DNA of 64,000 bases, taken from Dictyostelium firmibasis (taxonomy: Eukaryota > Evosea > Eumycetozoa > Dictyosteliales > Dictyosteliaceae). The notes beneath the pieces were generated by a model, which had not been told where the DNA came from, made no database searches, and was given only the letters and a program-made list of their open reading frames with translations. The position numbers and the translations under genes were made by a program. Of this stretch, positions 28,851 to 43,234 are shown one piece after another (within the stretch, counting starts at the first letter, position 1; every line of letters starts with the position of its first letter). The stretch is taken from assembly GCA_036169595.1 (NCBI GenBank), contig CM069770.1, positions 1,775,001-1,839,000 on the forward strand, read 5' to 3'.

Positions 28851-30542
28851 ATGTCATATAAATTCGACCCAGCTCTTTTAGAAAAAAGAATAGTTAGGGA
28901 TGAAATAGATACAAGGTATAGGGCTAGTGATCACTTGTTACATAGTGCAACTAAAAAGAAACCAAACTTACTTGGTGAGAAAAAACCAGCTGTAAGAAAA
29001 CCTAGTAATGGTACCAATAGAAATAATAATAGAGGTGATGATGATGATGATTTACCACAGGTAAAAAGGATAAAAAGTCCAACTCAAATAAAACAGCCAG
29101 AAAGAGTATATATTATTTTTAACTTTTTTTAGATATCTTTATATAACATGTGCATTATTATTATTATAATTATAATACATGTTATTTAAAAAAAAATTTA
29201 TTTGAAGATTGTTAACATTTTTTTTTTTTAGAAATCCCAACAACAACCACCAAAACCAATTATCGATAAAAGTAATTTTATTTGGAATATTCCATTAAAG
29301 AAAAAGGATATGCCAGATGACTATGATGATGATGATGATGAAGAAGAGGATATTAAAAATCGTAATAAAAAAAAATCAATTTCCTCTTCTTCTTCTTCCT
29401 CCTCCTCCTTTTCACCAAAACCTATATCTTCAATGACATCCTCATCCCCAACAACAGCTAGATCTACAACAACATCAACATCATTATCAAACCTATCATC
29501 AGATTTATTTAAAACAAATGTAACAACAAAGTCATCAAGCAGCACAGGTAACAAATCTACCACTACCGCATCAACTAAATCTTCATCTACAACAACAACA
29601 ACAACAACAACAACAGCAACTCAAAATAGAAAACCAGCATCAAAACCATCACCAAAACCAGCACCAAAACCAGCACCAAAATCAGAACCAAAACCAGCAT
29701 TAATTCCATCGGCACCAAAACCTACGATAATACCATCAACTCAAGCAGTGATGAATTTTGGTAATAGCGGTAATTCATATGTTAGAAAAGCTCAACCTAC
29801 CTATGGTAGATTTGCATTTAATAATGATGATAATTCATCATCATCTTCATCATCAGTAACCAAAAATTTATTAGGAGCACCATTAATTTCAAAACCTTTA
29901 GAAACTTCAACAAAAAAAATACCAACAACTATAGTGACAAGCTCTTCAAACTCCTCTACACAAAAACCAACCAATTCTTCATCGGTATCCAAAACATCAA
30001 GTAAAAGAAATAGTAAATACTCTGATGATGAAAGCGATGATGATTATTTTGGTGATAAAGACTCAAACAAATCAAGAAAATTGAATTCATCTTCATCACC
30101 ATATAATGGCAAAAATAGTACCAACAATAAAACTAGTAGTAATGGTAGAAATAATAACTATCATCGTGGTGGTAATAATAGTAATAATCATCATAATAGT
30201 AGAAGAACAAATGGTAGTAGATACTCTGATGAAGAGGATGAAGATGATTATTATTCAGAAGAAGATGACGATAGCTTTATCGATGATGATGATGAAGATG
30301 CAAGAGAAGTTAAATCATTTTTATCAAAAATTAGAAAAAGTAAAAATCGTTTCGTTGACGACGACGATTTCGATGATCGTAATATGTTGACAAGACGTGA
30401 AGATCTTGAAAGAGAGGAATCTAAATCCTCTTTCTTAGCAAGAGAAGAGGATAGAAAATATGAAGAGATGGAAAATAGATTAAAAAGAGAAAAAGAAGAA
30501 AAGAAAAAAAGATTTCTTCAACAACAACAAAATAGAAAATAA
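28851..30542 (+). CDS. SPT2-like histone chaperone
   Basis: Exons 28851-29105 and 29232-30542 give 521 residues. The N-terminus (YKFDPALLEKRIVRDEIDTRYRASDHL) looks conserved; the middle is Ser/Thr/Pro/Lys low complexity with acidic blocks. The last 80 residues carry an SPT2-type domain: a basic helix (VKSFLSKIRKSKNRF), an acidic hinge (DDDDFDDRNM), then a charged helix (REESKSSFLAREEDRKYEEMENRLKRE). SPT2 binds H3-H4 during transcription and replication, which explains the alternating acidic and basic blocks. An alternative donor at 29,061 (CAG then GTAAAAAG) is in the same phase and would drop 15 residues. It lies 371 bp downstream of the ARM/BTB gene. Confidence 0.75.
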
Positions 30543-31132
30543 TAAAAATAAAAAATAATATGAAAATAATTAATAAAATAAAAAATTGATAAATAATCAA
30601 AAGTAAATAAAAACAATAATTAATGTATAAAGAAAATTAAAATGAAATATTAAAAAAGGTGATAATATAAAAAAAATATTAATTTATAAAAAGGAAATTA
30701 AATAAAATACTTTTTTTTCCATTCAACAGTCAAAGTTTAGTCTGAAACTTATTAATTTATTACTCCTATTTATCATTGAATTTAATTATTAATAAAGATA
30801 ATCATTATTAAACATAGGGTTCTAATTATAAATTATTAATTTGTTCATTATAAAATACTAATTTTTTATTGAATTCTTTATTATACCATTGGTATTAAAA
30901 TTTGATTGTTATTAAAAAAATTAATATTTGAGTATTAATTAAAAAATAAAAATAAAATAAAAAATATATTTAAAATTCAAATTATTGGGCAAATTACAAC
31001 TTTTGTATGTTCATTATATGTTTCCCCATTATTTAAATATATATTTTTTTTTAATGTTATTTTTCTTCAAAGCAAAATTATTTTTATAACAAATAATTAA
31101 ATTTAAAATATAATTATTTTGAAAATAAAAAA

Positions 31133-31175
<43 letters not shown>

Positions 31176-31296
31176 TGGTTGTGGTATTGTTTAACACACT
31201 AAAATTCCTTTATTAGGAATAATACACTCGTTTTTAATATAAAATTTAAATATTCCCATACACTACCACAACCACTACCCCTTTATTAAAATTAGA

Positions 31297-31327
<31 letters not shown>

Positions 31328-31583
31328 AATTTTTAATTAATATTCTTTCCATCCTTTATTATTTTTTTTAATTTTAATTCTTTTTTTTTTTTTTTTTCTT
31401 ATTTTATGTAGATGATGAGTAATCATACGATAGCAACAACTCTTATAAAAAGAAAATTCTTTTGTACACATAACAAATTTTGAATATTAAGAACTCATTT
31501 ATAATTAGAAGTTGTTACTATACTAATAATTGACAAGTATACTATAGTAATTATTTTTTTTATATAAAAAACATAGTCAATTG

Positions 31584-31616
<33 letters not shown>

Positions 31617-32424
31617 AGAACAATAAAAATCAAAACAGATTATTTATTTATATATTAAAAAAAAAAAAAAATTTAATAAAATCATACTACTCAATATAAT
31701 AATATTTATCGTATGTAGACTTTATTTTTTCATAAATATTAAATAATTTAAAAATGAAAATTTCACCCCACTCGTCATTTTCACTCTCTCTGGTTAAAAT
31801 TAATTTTAAAATAATAATAATAAATTAAAGTAATAATTATTTCAATTTTCATTAGATTTTTTTTTTATTTTATTTTTTTAATTTTTTTTTTTTTTTTTTT
31901 TTTATTCTTTTTTTTTTATTATTAATTTTATTTTTTTTTTTTTTTATTCTTTTTTTTTTATTATTATTTTTATTTTTTTTATTCTTTTTTTTTTATTCTT
32001 TATTATTTCAAATTTTCATCACACCCCTTTTTTTTATCTATATCTATCAAATAATTATTACAACAAATAAATATTTTCACACCCTCTTCAACAACAACAC
32101 AAATTAAAAAAAAAAAAAATTTAAAATTAAAAAAAAAAATAATTAAAAATAAACAATAGGAAAATTTTTACACAGTATACTTTTTTATTAAAAATCAATA
32201 ACATTTGTATTTTATTTTGGTTTGTTGTAATTTTATACAAAAAATAATAATATTGAAAAAAAAAAAAAAAAGTAATAAAAATTAAAAATTAAAAATAATA
32301 TAATAAAAAAATAAAGAAAAAAAAATAAAATAATAAAATAATCATTTTTATCATATCAATAATATTAATAAAATCAAAAATAAATAGTATTTTAATAAAT
32401 ATACAAAAAAATAATCAATACAAG

Positions 32425-32465
<41 letters not shown>

Positions 32466-32669
32466 AAATAGAGAGAAAAGAAAATAGAAACAATAATAAT
32501 TAATAAACCATACACATAGATTTGCATTCCTCTTCCATACATGTAAAAAAAATGTAATAAATAATTTTTTATACTCTCATTATTAGTGTATATTAAAATA
32601 AAAATATTTTCAATGAGTTTGAGTGTGTTTTTTTTTTTTTTTTATTTCGTTGTCATAATTATTATATTT

Positions 32670-32700
<31 letters not shown>

Positions 32701-32913
32701 GAATTCAAACAACACACTTTCCTCGTTTTTAAATGAATATTTTTATTTTAAAATATCCTTTTTATAAAAAAAATAATATTAAAAAATATTAAAAGAAATA
32801 CAAAGAAAACTAACATTCTAATTTTTCATTATTAAAAAATATTTTATTATAATAATAAAAAAAAAAAAATAAAATAAAATAAAAAAAATTTTGTAAAAAA
32901 AAAAAAAAATAAA
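30543..32913. other. 2.4 kb intergenic region with inverted repeats
   Basis: Between two co-oriented genes. It contains poly(T) tracts, a 12-bp inverted repeat at 31,175/31,264, and a cluster of imperfect inverted repeats at about 31,405-31,730 (including CATACGATA and TATCGTATG). The last kilobase is nearly pure A+T and serves as leader/promoter of the BTB/discoidin-like gene. No protein gene is supportable. Confidence 0.5.
31175..31275. repeat. 12-bp perfect inverted repeat
   Basis: GTGGTTGTGGTA (31,175-31,186) and TACCACAACCAC (31,264-31,275) are exact reverse complements 77 bp apart. A smaller hairpin, ATTCCT/AGGAAT, lies inside, and poly(T) tracts lie outside both arms. The arms are GT/CA-rich, like local promoter elements. 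Confidence 0.7.
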
Positions 32914-34755
32914 ATGTTTTTAGAAAATAATTTAAATAGCAACATCTACAATAATAATAATAAATTTATTAAAAACCAAATTAAAAAAGAAAAAATGGTA
33001 TCACAAGGTAAAAACAAATTAATTCAAAAATATAGTTCAGATTTTTCATATTATTTTAATAATCAAGAATTATCCGATATAATAATACAAGTATCAGAGA
33101 ATGGATATTTAGATGAGGATGTAATAACGATGAAACCCATTCCAATACCTATGAAAAACGATAAAAAACCATCATTTGAGGAAATTATAGAATTAATTAA
33201 TCAAAGGAATAATTGTTTAAATAATAGTAATAATAATAATAATAAAATAAAGAATGAAAATGAAAATGAAACTAATAGAATCGATTATTTTTATACACAT
33301 AAATTTGTATTATCAGCACGTTCACCAGTATTTATGAAAATGTTATCATGTCAAATGATGGAATCAAATTCAGTGATAATTACCTCACATTTTCCAAGGT
33401 CAATATTTTATATTTTATTAAAATTTTTATATAGTGGAAAAGTTGAAATGAATGCTTCCAATGTTTTGGAGGTATTGGCGATCGCTGACTATTATCAATT
33501 GGAGGATTTAAAAGATTTTTGTGGTAAATTTTCATTACAAACCTGTATCGATGGTGAATTGGATATTTGTAGGGTATTACATGCCTCAGAACAGTATGGA
33601 TTGGATAAGATTAAACAATTGTGTTTGGATTACATCTCTCAGCATTCAATGGATATATTACTTTCCTCTCCAAATTGGCATTTACTAAGTGAGGAGAATC
33701 TAATAGAGATCTTGGAGCAAGATAATCTCCGTGTACCAGAGGTGGAAATCTTTGATTCGTTGGTACGTTGGGCAGAGAAACAGTACAGTGTTCTCTTGGA
33801 TTTAGATGCTTCCATCGCTGACTCTTTAAATAAAACTGATTTCCTAAGGAAAAAACTCTCAAAGCCATTGAAATCAATTAGATTTGCCAGTATGTTTCCT
33901 CATCAACTCTCCTCTCATATCGAGAAAACTAATTTGGTCGACAAAGAGATCCTCTATGAGGCCTATCGTTATTGTGCCGCCCAAATTCCAACAAGCATCA
34001 ATAGTTCAAGCTGTGAGTTGAGACAAGGTGTCAAAGAGTTTACATTCCAATTCAATGGTGATACCAATGGTGTACTCTATTATTTTGGTACCTGTGAAGA
34101 TATGGAAGACTATGAAAGTCCTGTCTCTAGAAAAGTTGTAACAGTCACTAGTTCCACCATGAGTATAGGTTATCCTCATCCATTTGTTGGTAGACAATCG
34201 ACCAATATGTACACCGACAAAGAGGAGAATAGTTATTTTTGTGTTGATTTAGGCGCTAAACATGTCCTCTGCCCAACTTATTACTCTATGAGATATGGTG
34301 GTGATTCTCAAGGTTCAATTTATGCTGCACCAAAGAATTGGATGTTGTTGGGTAGTCTCGATGGCCAAGAATGGACCCCACTCAGAGAACATGTAAATGA
34401 TCTCTCCCTAAAGGATGGTTATGGTATTGCTGGTTGGGAGGTCAAAAGTACTCACTCTTATCGTTATTTGAAAATACTTCAAACCGGTCCAAATCAACGT
34501 GACGGTAATGAACTATGTTTGTGTTGTTTCGAAGTTTATGGTCGTTTGGTCTCTTTAGAGGATAATAATAACAATACAACCTGTTCAAGTTTAACTGATG
34601 ATGAAAGTGAAGATGATGAAATGAAAAATACAACTTCACATATAGATGATGATGGTAGTGATAGTGAACAAGATGAAGATGAAGAACAAGAACAAGAACA
34701 AGAACAAGATAATAATAACAATGAAGATGAAAATGATAATATGGATGACAATTAA
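32914..34755 (+). CDS. BTB-BACK-F5/8C (discoidin-like) protein
   Basis: Single-exon frame of 613 residues; a second in-frame ATG at 32,995 is also possible. The BTB domain (ELSDIIIQV, then THKFVLSARSPVFMKML, LLKFLYSGKV) is interrupted by an Asn-rich insert at residues about 95-120. A BACK domain follows (ADYYQLEDLKDFCGKF; LSEENLIEILEQDNL; EVEIFDSLVRWAE). Residues about 380-550 form a discoidin-like/F5-8 type C module (WMLLGSLDGQEWTPLREH; YRYLKILQTGP; CCFEVYGRLV). This resembles BTBD9-type proteins, which are presumed CUL3 adaptors. The final 55 residues are highly acidic with an E-Q repeat. No membrane segment is visible, so the discoidin-like module is intracellular, probably a protein-binding fold and not a lectin. 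Confidence 0.87.
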   Translation: MFLENNLNSNIYNNNNKFIKNQIKKEKMVSQGKNKLIQKYSSDFSYYFNNQELSDIIIQVSENGYLDEDVITMKPIPIPMKNDKKPSFEEIIELINQRNNCLNNSNNNNNKIKNENENETNRIDYFYTHKFVLSARSPVFMKMLSCQMMESNSVIITSHFPRSIFYILLKFLYSGKVEMNASNVLEVLAIADYYQLEDLKDFCGKFSLQTCIDGELDICRVLHASEQYGLDKIKQLCLDYISQHSMDILLSSPNWHLLSEENLIEILEQDNLRVPEVEIFDSLVRWAEKQYSVLLDLDASIADSLNKTDFLRKKLSKPLKSIRFASMFPHQLSSHIEKTNLVDKEILYEAYRYCAAQIPTSINSSSCELRQGVKEFTFQFNGDTNGVLYYFGTCEDMEDYESPVSRKVVTVTSSTMSIGYPHPFVGRQSTNMYTDKEENSYFCVDLGAKHVLCPTYYSMRYGGDSQGSIYAAPKNWMLLGSLDGQEWTPLREHVNDLSLKDGYGIAGWEVKSTHSYRYLKILQTGPNQRDGNELCLCCFEVYGRLVSLEDNNNNTTCSSLTDDESEDDEMKNTTSHIDDDGSDSEQDEDEEQEQEQEQDNNNNEDENDNMDDN

Positions 34756-35107
34756 TAATAACCTATTTTTAAAATATAATTTAAATTTTTAAAAAAAAAA
34801 AAATCAAAAATCAAAAATCAACATAGAAAAAAGTAATAATAACGAAAAAATAGCGAAAATAATTTTACATTTTTCTTTTTCTTTTTTTTTAAATCGATAA
34901 AAAAAAAAAAAAAAAAAAAAAAACAACATAGATTTTATTTACCAAAAAAAAAAAAAAAGATTGTTTTTTTTCTATATATATTTATAGTTTTTTCTGTTTT
35001 AAAAAAAATAACTTGAAATAAAGAATATTCCAAGGGTATTATATATATATTATATATTTTTTTTATAAATTTTTTTTCCTGTTTCCTATCTTATTTACAA
35101 TTTATCT
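34756..35107. other. convergent 3' spacer
   Basis: A+T-only gap between two converging genes, with poly(A) at about 34,900-34,922 and a TATAT run at about 35,041-35,057. No gene seen. Confidence 0.5.
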
Positions 35108-35403
35108 TTAGTTTTCTTTATCGGTATTATTATTATCAATATCGTTATTATTATTATTTTTTAAACTCTCTTTATATTTTTGTCTTTGGATATCGTTCAA
35201 TACTCCTTGTCTCATTTTCTGTGTATTTTATTTAATTGAATCATAAAATTAATAATTTAGGTTTGAATGAATTTTATATTATAACTCCAATTTTTGGTCA
35301 TTACCTTTCTTGCATCTTTTTGATCATAGTGAATAAAATATATAAAACCTCCAACTGCTAAAATGGATGATACCAATGCAATCTTTGCTTTTTTTGAACT
35401 CAT
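35108..35403 (-). CDS. pet117: PET117 homologue (cytochrome c oxidase assembly)
   Basis: Two short exons on the minus strand, 35403-35305 and 35218-35108, give 69 residues; each exon is below usual ORF cut-offs. The first exon encodes MSSKKAKIALVSSILAVGG plus FIYFIHYDQKDARK, an N-terminal membrane segment; the second starts KMRQGVLNDIQRQKYKESL. The order small helix, H-x2-Q region, then (M)RxGVxxDIxRQ matches PET117, a mitochondrial inner-membrane protein that couples haem a synthesis to cytochrome oxidase assembly. The splice sites are GTAATG and ACACAG, phase 0. The Asn/Asp tail is lineage-typical. The gene lies convergent to the BTB/discoidin-like gene and divergent from the second channel gene. 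Confidence 0.82.
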
Positions 35404-36105
35404 TTTCGTAAATTGGTGTTGTTGTTTATTTGGGAAATGAAAATAAAATAAAAAAAATTTAAAAAAAAAAATTAAAAATTTTAATTTTTTTTTTTTAATT
35501 TTTTTTTTCTTTTAAAATCCATTATTTTTTTTTTTGTTAATAATGTGGATTAAAAAAATTAAAATAAATATAATTCAAATATAAGATCAAATTTCAACCA
35601 AAAATTAAATTTTTAATGATAAAAATTTAAATCAGGTTATCATTAAAAAAGTTTTTTTTTTTTTTTATTTATCATATGGATGAAGTTGGTAATAATAATA
35701 ACTCACTTCATTGAACAAAAACTTTAATTGGTACCTGTAAAACTAACAAATCTGATCTTATAGAGGAGGAGAAATAGTTTAAACTGAAATATCGAATTTT
35801 AAAAAAAGAATAAATAATCAAAATAAATAAAAAAATCAACCAAGTGAAAAAACTTCATTTTTTAATTTAAATAAAATTGTCCTCTAAAAAATAGTGTTTT
35901 TTTTTTTTTTTTTTTCCAACTTTTTAGGAATTTAATAATTATAATGATAAATTTTATATTTTTTTATCCAAATTTTTCTCAATTTTTTATTTTTTTATTT
36001 TTTTTTTTTTAAAATTGATATAATAAATATTGAAAAATTCATATTTTAAAATTATAACATATATTCCAATCTTTAATTTGGTTTCTCATTGTGTATTATT
36101 TGTTT

Positions 36106-36150
<45 letters not shown>

Positions 36151-36318
36151 AATTATTTATAATTATTGCTTTGTTTTTGTTTATTTTTTTTTATTCTTTT
36201 TTAGATTTTAATTATAAAAATATACATTTTTTTATTTTTTTATTCCTTTTTAAGATAAAAAAAAAAAATCTATCGAATAATTAATTTTCAATTTTTTTTT
36301 TAGTTTTTTGTATTTTTT

Positions 36319-36362
<44 letters not shown>

Positions 36363-36433
36363 CATTAACCACATATATTATTTATTATTTTAAATTTATA
36401 CTGAATTATTTTATGTTTTTAATAATTTACATT

Positions 36434-36473
<40 letters not shown>

Positions 36474-36525
36474 CACAAAAAAAAAATTATATTCAATAAA
36501 TGAAATTTAATAATTACTTTTAATA
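35404..36525. other. divergent intergenic region
   Basis: Shared upstream region of PET117 (minus) and the second channel gene (plus). A patch of normal complexity at 35,670-35,860 is flanked by an exact 8-bp inverted repeat, ATGAAGTT (35,680) and AACTTCAT (35,851). The rest is poly(T)/poly(A). No gene seen. Confidence 0.45.
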
Positions 36526-39291
<2,766 letters not shown>

Positions 39292-39649
39292 AAAAATAAA
39301 AAAATAAAAAAAAACAAAAAATAATAAAATTAAAAACTAATATTTTTATGACCATGTTTTTTTTTAATTGTTAATCATTCATTATTAATGATTATTTTAT
39401 TTATTTATAAATACAACATAAATTGAATTACCTCCCAGATGAGAGAACTAAAATTTAAAAAAAAAAAAAAAAAAAAACATTATAATTAATAAAATTGATA
39501 TAAAAAGAAATTCTCCAACCGTTTCTAGAAATTTTCCTCATTTTTATTTTAATCTTTTATGTTTTTTACAGCAAAATAAAAATTTATGGTTTATTTTTAT
39601 TTTTGTTTTTTTTATATTTTATTTTATTTTATTTTATTTTATTTTTTTT

Positions 39650-39690
<41 letters not shown>

Positions 39691-40077
39691 TACTAGTGAC
39701 AAATAATTATCAATTTGTTTTTCAATTTTTCATCATTTGATCATTTATTCATGATTAAAATGGAAAAAGGTATAAAAACGTTGATTTGATTGGTGAGGAT
39801 TTACAACAACACTTCATGAATATATGGCACACCAGTGGCAACATACTGGACTAAAAAAAAAAATGAAAAAATAAAATAAAATAAAATTTAAATAAAATTT
39901 TTAAAAAAAAAATAATTTTAAATAATGGAACCCCAGAACAAATGACGATAGTTTATGATTCTTCGCGATATTGTTAACAACAAAATAATTATTATGGTGT
40001 TTGAGAATGGTTTTTTTTGCTTTTTTTTAATTTTTTTATTTTTTTTAACAAATTTCTTTTTTAATTTTCTTTTTTTT

Positions 40078-40118
<41 letters not shown>

Positions 40119-40372
40119 AATTACCATAGTAATATTAAAAGATAAATAAAAAAAATAATTATATTTAATAGATATAAAATAATTTTATTTTTCAAATTCA
40201 TAAATTTTTTTTTTTTACACATCCAAAAATAGAATCAATTCTAAAAAAGAAATCGAAAAAAAATTATTTTTTTTTTTTTTTTTCTTAATATATATATATA
40301 CAGTAACATTACATATACTTATCGTCCACATTAATATAATATTTTCAACAATTTAATAATAATACCAATACC

Positions 40373-40438
<66 letters not shown>

Positions 40439-42511
40439 AAATTAGCAATATAAATAAATAATATAAAAAAAAACTATTATACAAATAATAATATTTATGA
40501 TAAAATTTAGTAATATAAAAAATAGTAATACCAACATATTCATAGATTATTATTTCAACATTATAAAAAAGAAAAAAAAAACATAGGTTTGTAGATATTT
40601 TTATTATTATTATTTATTTTATTTTTTTTCATTTTCATTTTGCGATATCATTCGCTTTCGGGAGCAATTTATTTTTTTTTTTTTTTTTTTTTTCATTCCA
40701 CAAATTTTTTTTTTTTTTTTTTTTTTGTACGACACCTCGGGGTAAAAGCAGCGAGAAATTTTCAGACCCTTCACTATTATTTTTTTTAAAAAAAAAAAAA
40801 AATAATTTCAAAAAACAAAACCGTTAGTCCAAAGGCTTTTTTTTTAATTTTTTTTTTTTATTTATTTTATTTATTTTTTTTTATTTTTTATTTTTTTATT
40901 TTTTATTTTTTTTTTTTCTAAAACACTTCACCTTGTGTAATTTAAAATTATAAAAATAGTTCACGTTTAAACAACGAAAAAAAAAAAATCTCATTATACA
41001 ATATAATAATTATAATATAATATTATCATTGTAACAATACTCAATATAAAAATGTAAAATAATTCAATACATAACTTTTATAGTATATTTTTATAGTGTG
41101 TTTGTGTGTGTGTTTGTGTGTGTGTTTGTGTGGGTTGTTTATGTATTATAATTTATTGTGTTACTATTGTTAATGTTGTTGATATATGGTGGCAAAGGAG
41201 AAGTATAGTTTTTTTTTTTAAAATTTTAAACAAAAAAAAACCTAAAATTGTGGGGGTGTGTTATTGGTTTTTATTATTATTATTATTATTATTATTGTTT
41301 TTTTAAGTGGGGGGGTTACATATGAAATTATTATGTGGTGGTTTTTATCTACATTAATATTTTTTTAGACAATTAGATCAACATAATATCATCATGCAAC
41401 CATTTTTTTTTTTTTTTTTTTGGTTTTTTTTATTATTATTTTTTTTTTTTATTATTATTTTTTTTTTCATAAAAAACAAATTATTTTATTTATTTTTTTT
41501 ATTCTTCCAAACAATAACAAAAACTAGAATAAAGACACTAGATTAATCGTCTTTAAATTAATATTTATTATTATTTAATTTTATTTATTTTAAAATTATT
41601 TTTTTTAAAAAACATTGCACAATTAATTTAATATAATTGTAAATTTCTGGTTTTTTATTTTTATTTTTTTTTTTTTTTCTCAATTTTTATTATTATTATT
41701 ATTATTACACAGCACTTTATTTATTTATTTATTTATTACAACAAACCTCAGAAAAATAGTTTAGTAAACATATTTTTTCACCTCTCAAACTGTAATGTTT
41801 TCATTGTATTTTTTTTTTTTTTTTTCTCTAATATACAGATTCCAAATAAAAAAAAATAAATATAAAAAATTTAAAAAAAAATGAATAAAAAAAAAAAAAA
41901 ATAGAAACAATAAAATGAATAAAATTTTTTTAAAAAAAAAATCGAAATTTGGTCTTTTTCCAATTTAGGAAACAATAAAAAATAAAAAAAAAAAAAAAAA
42001 GGAAAAAGGAAAAAGAAAAACCTAAACCATCATTATAATTTTTTAATTCTCTAACAAAATACTTATTCCATTTCTCATCCCAAAAAATAAAAGGGAAAAA
42101 ATTATTCACTACGTTTCAATAGTAAATTTTTTATTATATTTTTTTTATATTTTTTTTTTTTTAAACAATACTATGGTTTGGATATTTTATTTTCACATTA
42201 GGAAATAGTTTTTTTATTTTTATTTTTTATTATTTTTTTTTTTAAAAATTTTATTTTCACCATATCATATTACCACACCACTATATTTTCATGGTTAAAA
42301 AAAAAAAAAAAAAAATTGTTTTAATTTTTTTTTTTTAATCCATAACGAATTCGTGAAATGATTTTCCCAAATTTGTAATTAAATTAGATTAATAATAAAT
42401 AAAATACTTTTTTTAGTTAAAGTTTTTTTGTTATTATTGATAATCCTATTCCTCTCAATATACTACGAAAAACCTCACCCACACCATAAACAAATAGTAA
42501 AGAAAGAGATA

Positions 42512-42592
<81 letters not shown>

Positions 42593-43234
42593 TAATAATA
42601 ATAATAATAATATAATAATAATAATAGTAGTAATAATAAAAACATAAAATTAATTATAATAATAACAAAAAAACTAAACAACCCTCCACAAAAGCAAATG
42701 TATATAAAAGTACATTTATTTTATTTATTCCAACTTAAGTAATAAATAAAAAACTAAAATTATAATAAAAACCCATGACACTTTTATCAAAAAATAATAT
42801 AATTACTATTTTTTTATTATTATACATAAAAAGTATAATTCAAATATTTTATTATTAAATCTAGTTATTTAAAATTTATTTTTATTTTTTCCCCTTTATT
42901 TTTTTATATTTTTTTATAATCTTCCTTTTTTGTTTATTTATATCTTGGCATTATTATTTATTTTCCAAAAAATAATAAATATAAAAAAGAATTTAATTTA
43001 CTAATTTTTTTATTAAAAAAAAAAAAAACAATAATTAGAATACAGAGTAGTAGTAGAAGAGGTAGTTTAGTTTTAAAATTATTATAAAACAATTTTTTTT
43101 CATAAAGTTTAATACAAATACAATTTTTTTTTAAGAAAAACAAATAAAAAAAAAATACAACAAAAAAAAAAATATTACAAGTAAATCAACAACAATATCA
43201 TAAATATATATATATATAAAATATACATTAAAAT
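39292..43234. other. 3.9 kb gene-poor region upstream of lipid kinase
   Basis: The largest gap in the window. It is mainly poly(A)/poly(T) with scattered islands of normal complexity: about 39,755-39,855 (with a CCAGT/ACTGG hairpin), 39,925-40,010, 40,640-40,670 (GCGATATCATTCGC hairpin), 40,727-40,775 (CG-rich), 41,090-41,145 (TTTGTGTGTG repeats) and 41,525-41,560 (TAAAGAC/GTCTTTA inverted repeat). AAT runs lie at about 40,376-40,430 and 42,518-42,625. No protein gene is supportable; it may hold an extended promoter or non-coding RNA genes. Confidence 0.45.
41094..41136. promoter_or_regulatory. TTTGTGTGTG repeats ending in a G-box-like site
   Basis: Three imperfect copies of a TTTGTGTGTG unit end with TTTGTGTGGGTTG. 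GT-rich strings of the TGTGGG type resemble G boxes recognised by GBF in cAMP-induced genes. It lies 2.1 kb upstream of the lipid-kinase start, so a regulatory role is only possible. Confidence 0.35.

Noticed and set aside
16526-35685. Shared 14-mer TCATATGGATGAAG near both channel genes (16,526 and 35,672)
   Set aside because: Orientation relative to the two genes differs and similarity ends at once; probably chance in biased sequence.
41106-41306. 66-residue Cys-Val repeat frame
   Set aside because: Translation of the GTGTGT repeat; no coding character afterwards.
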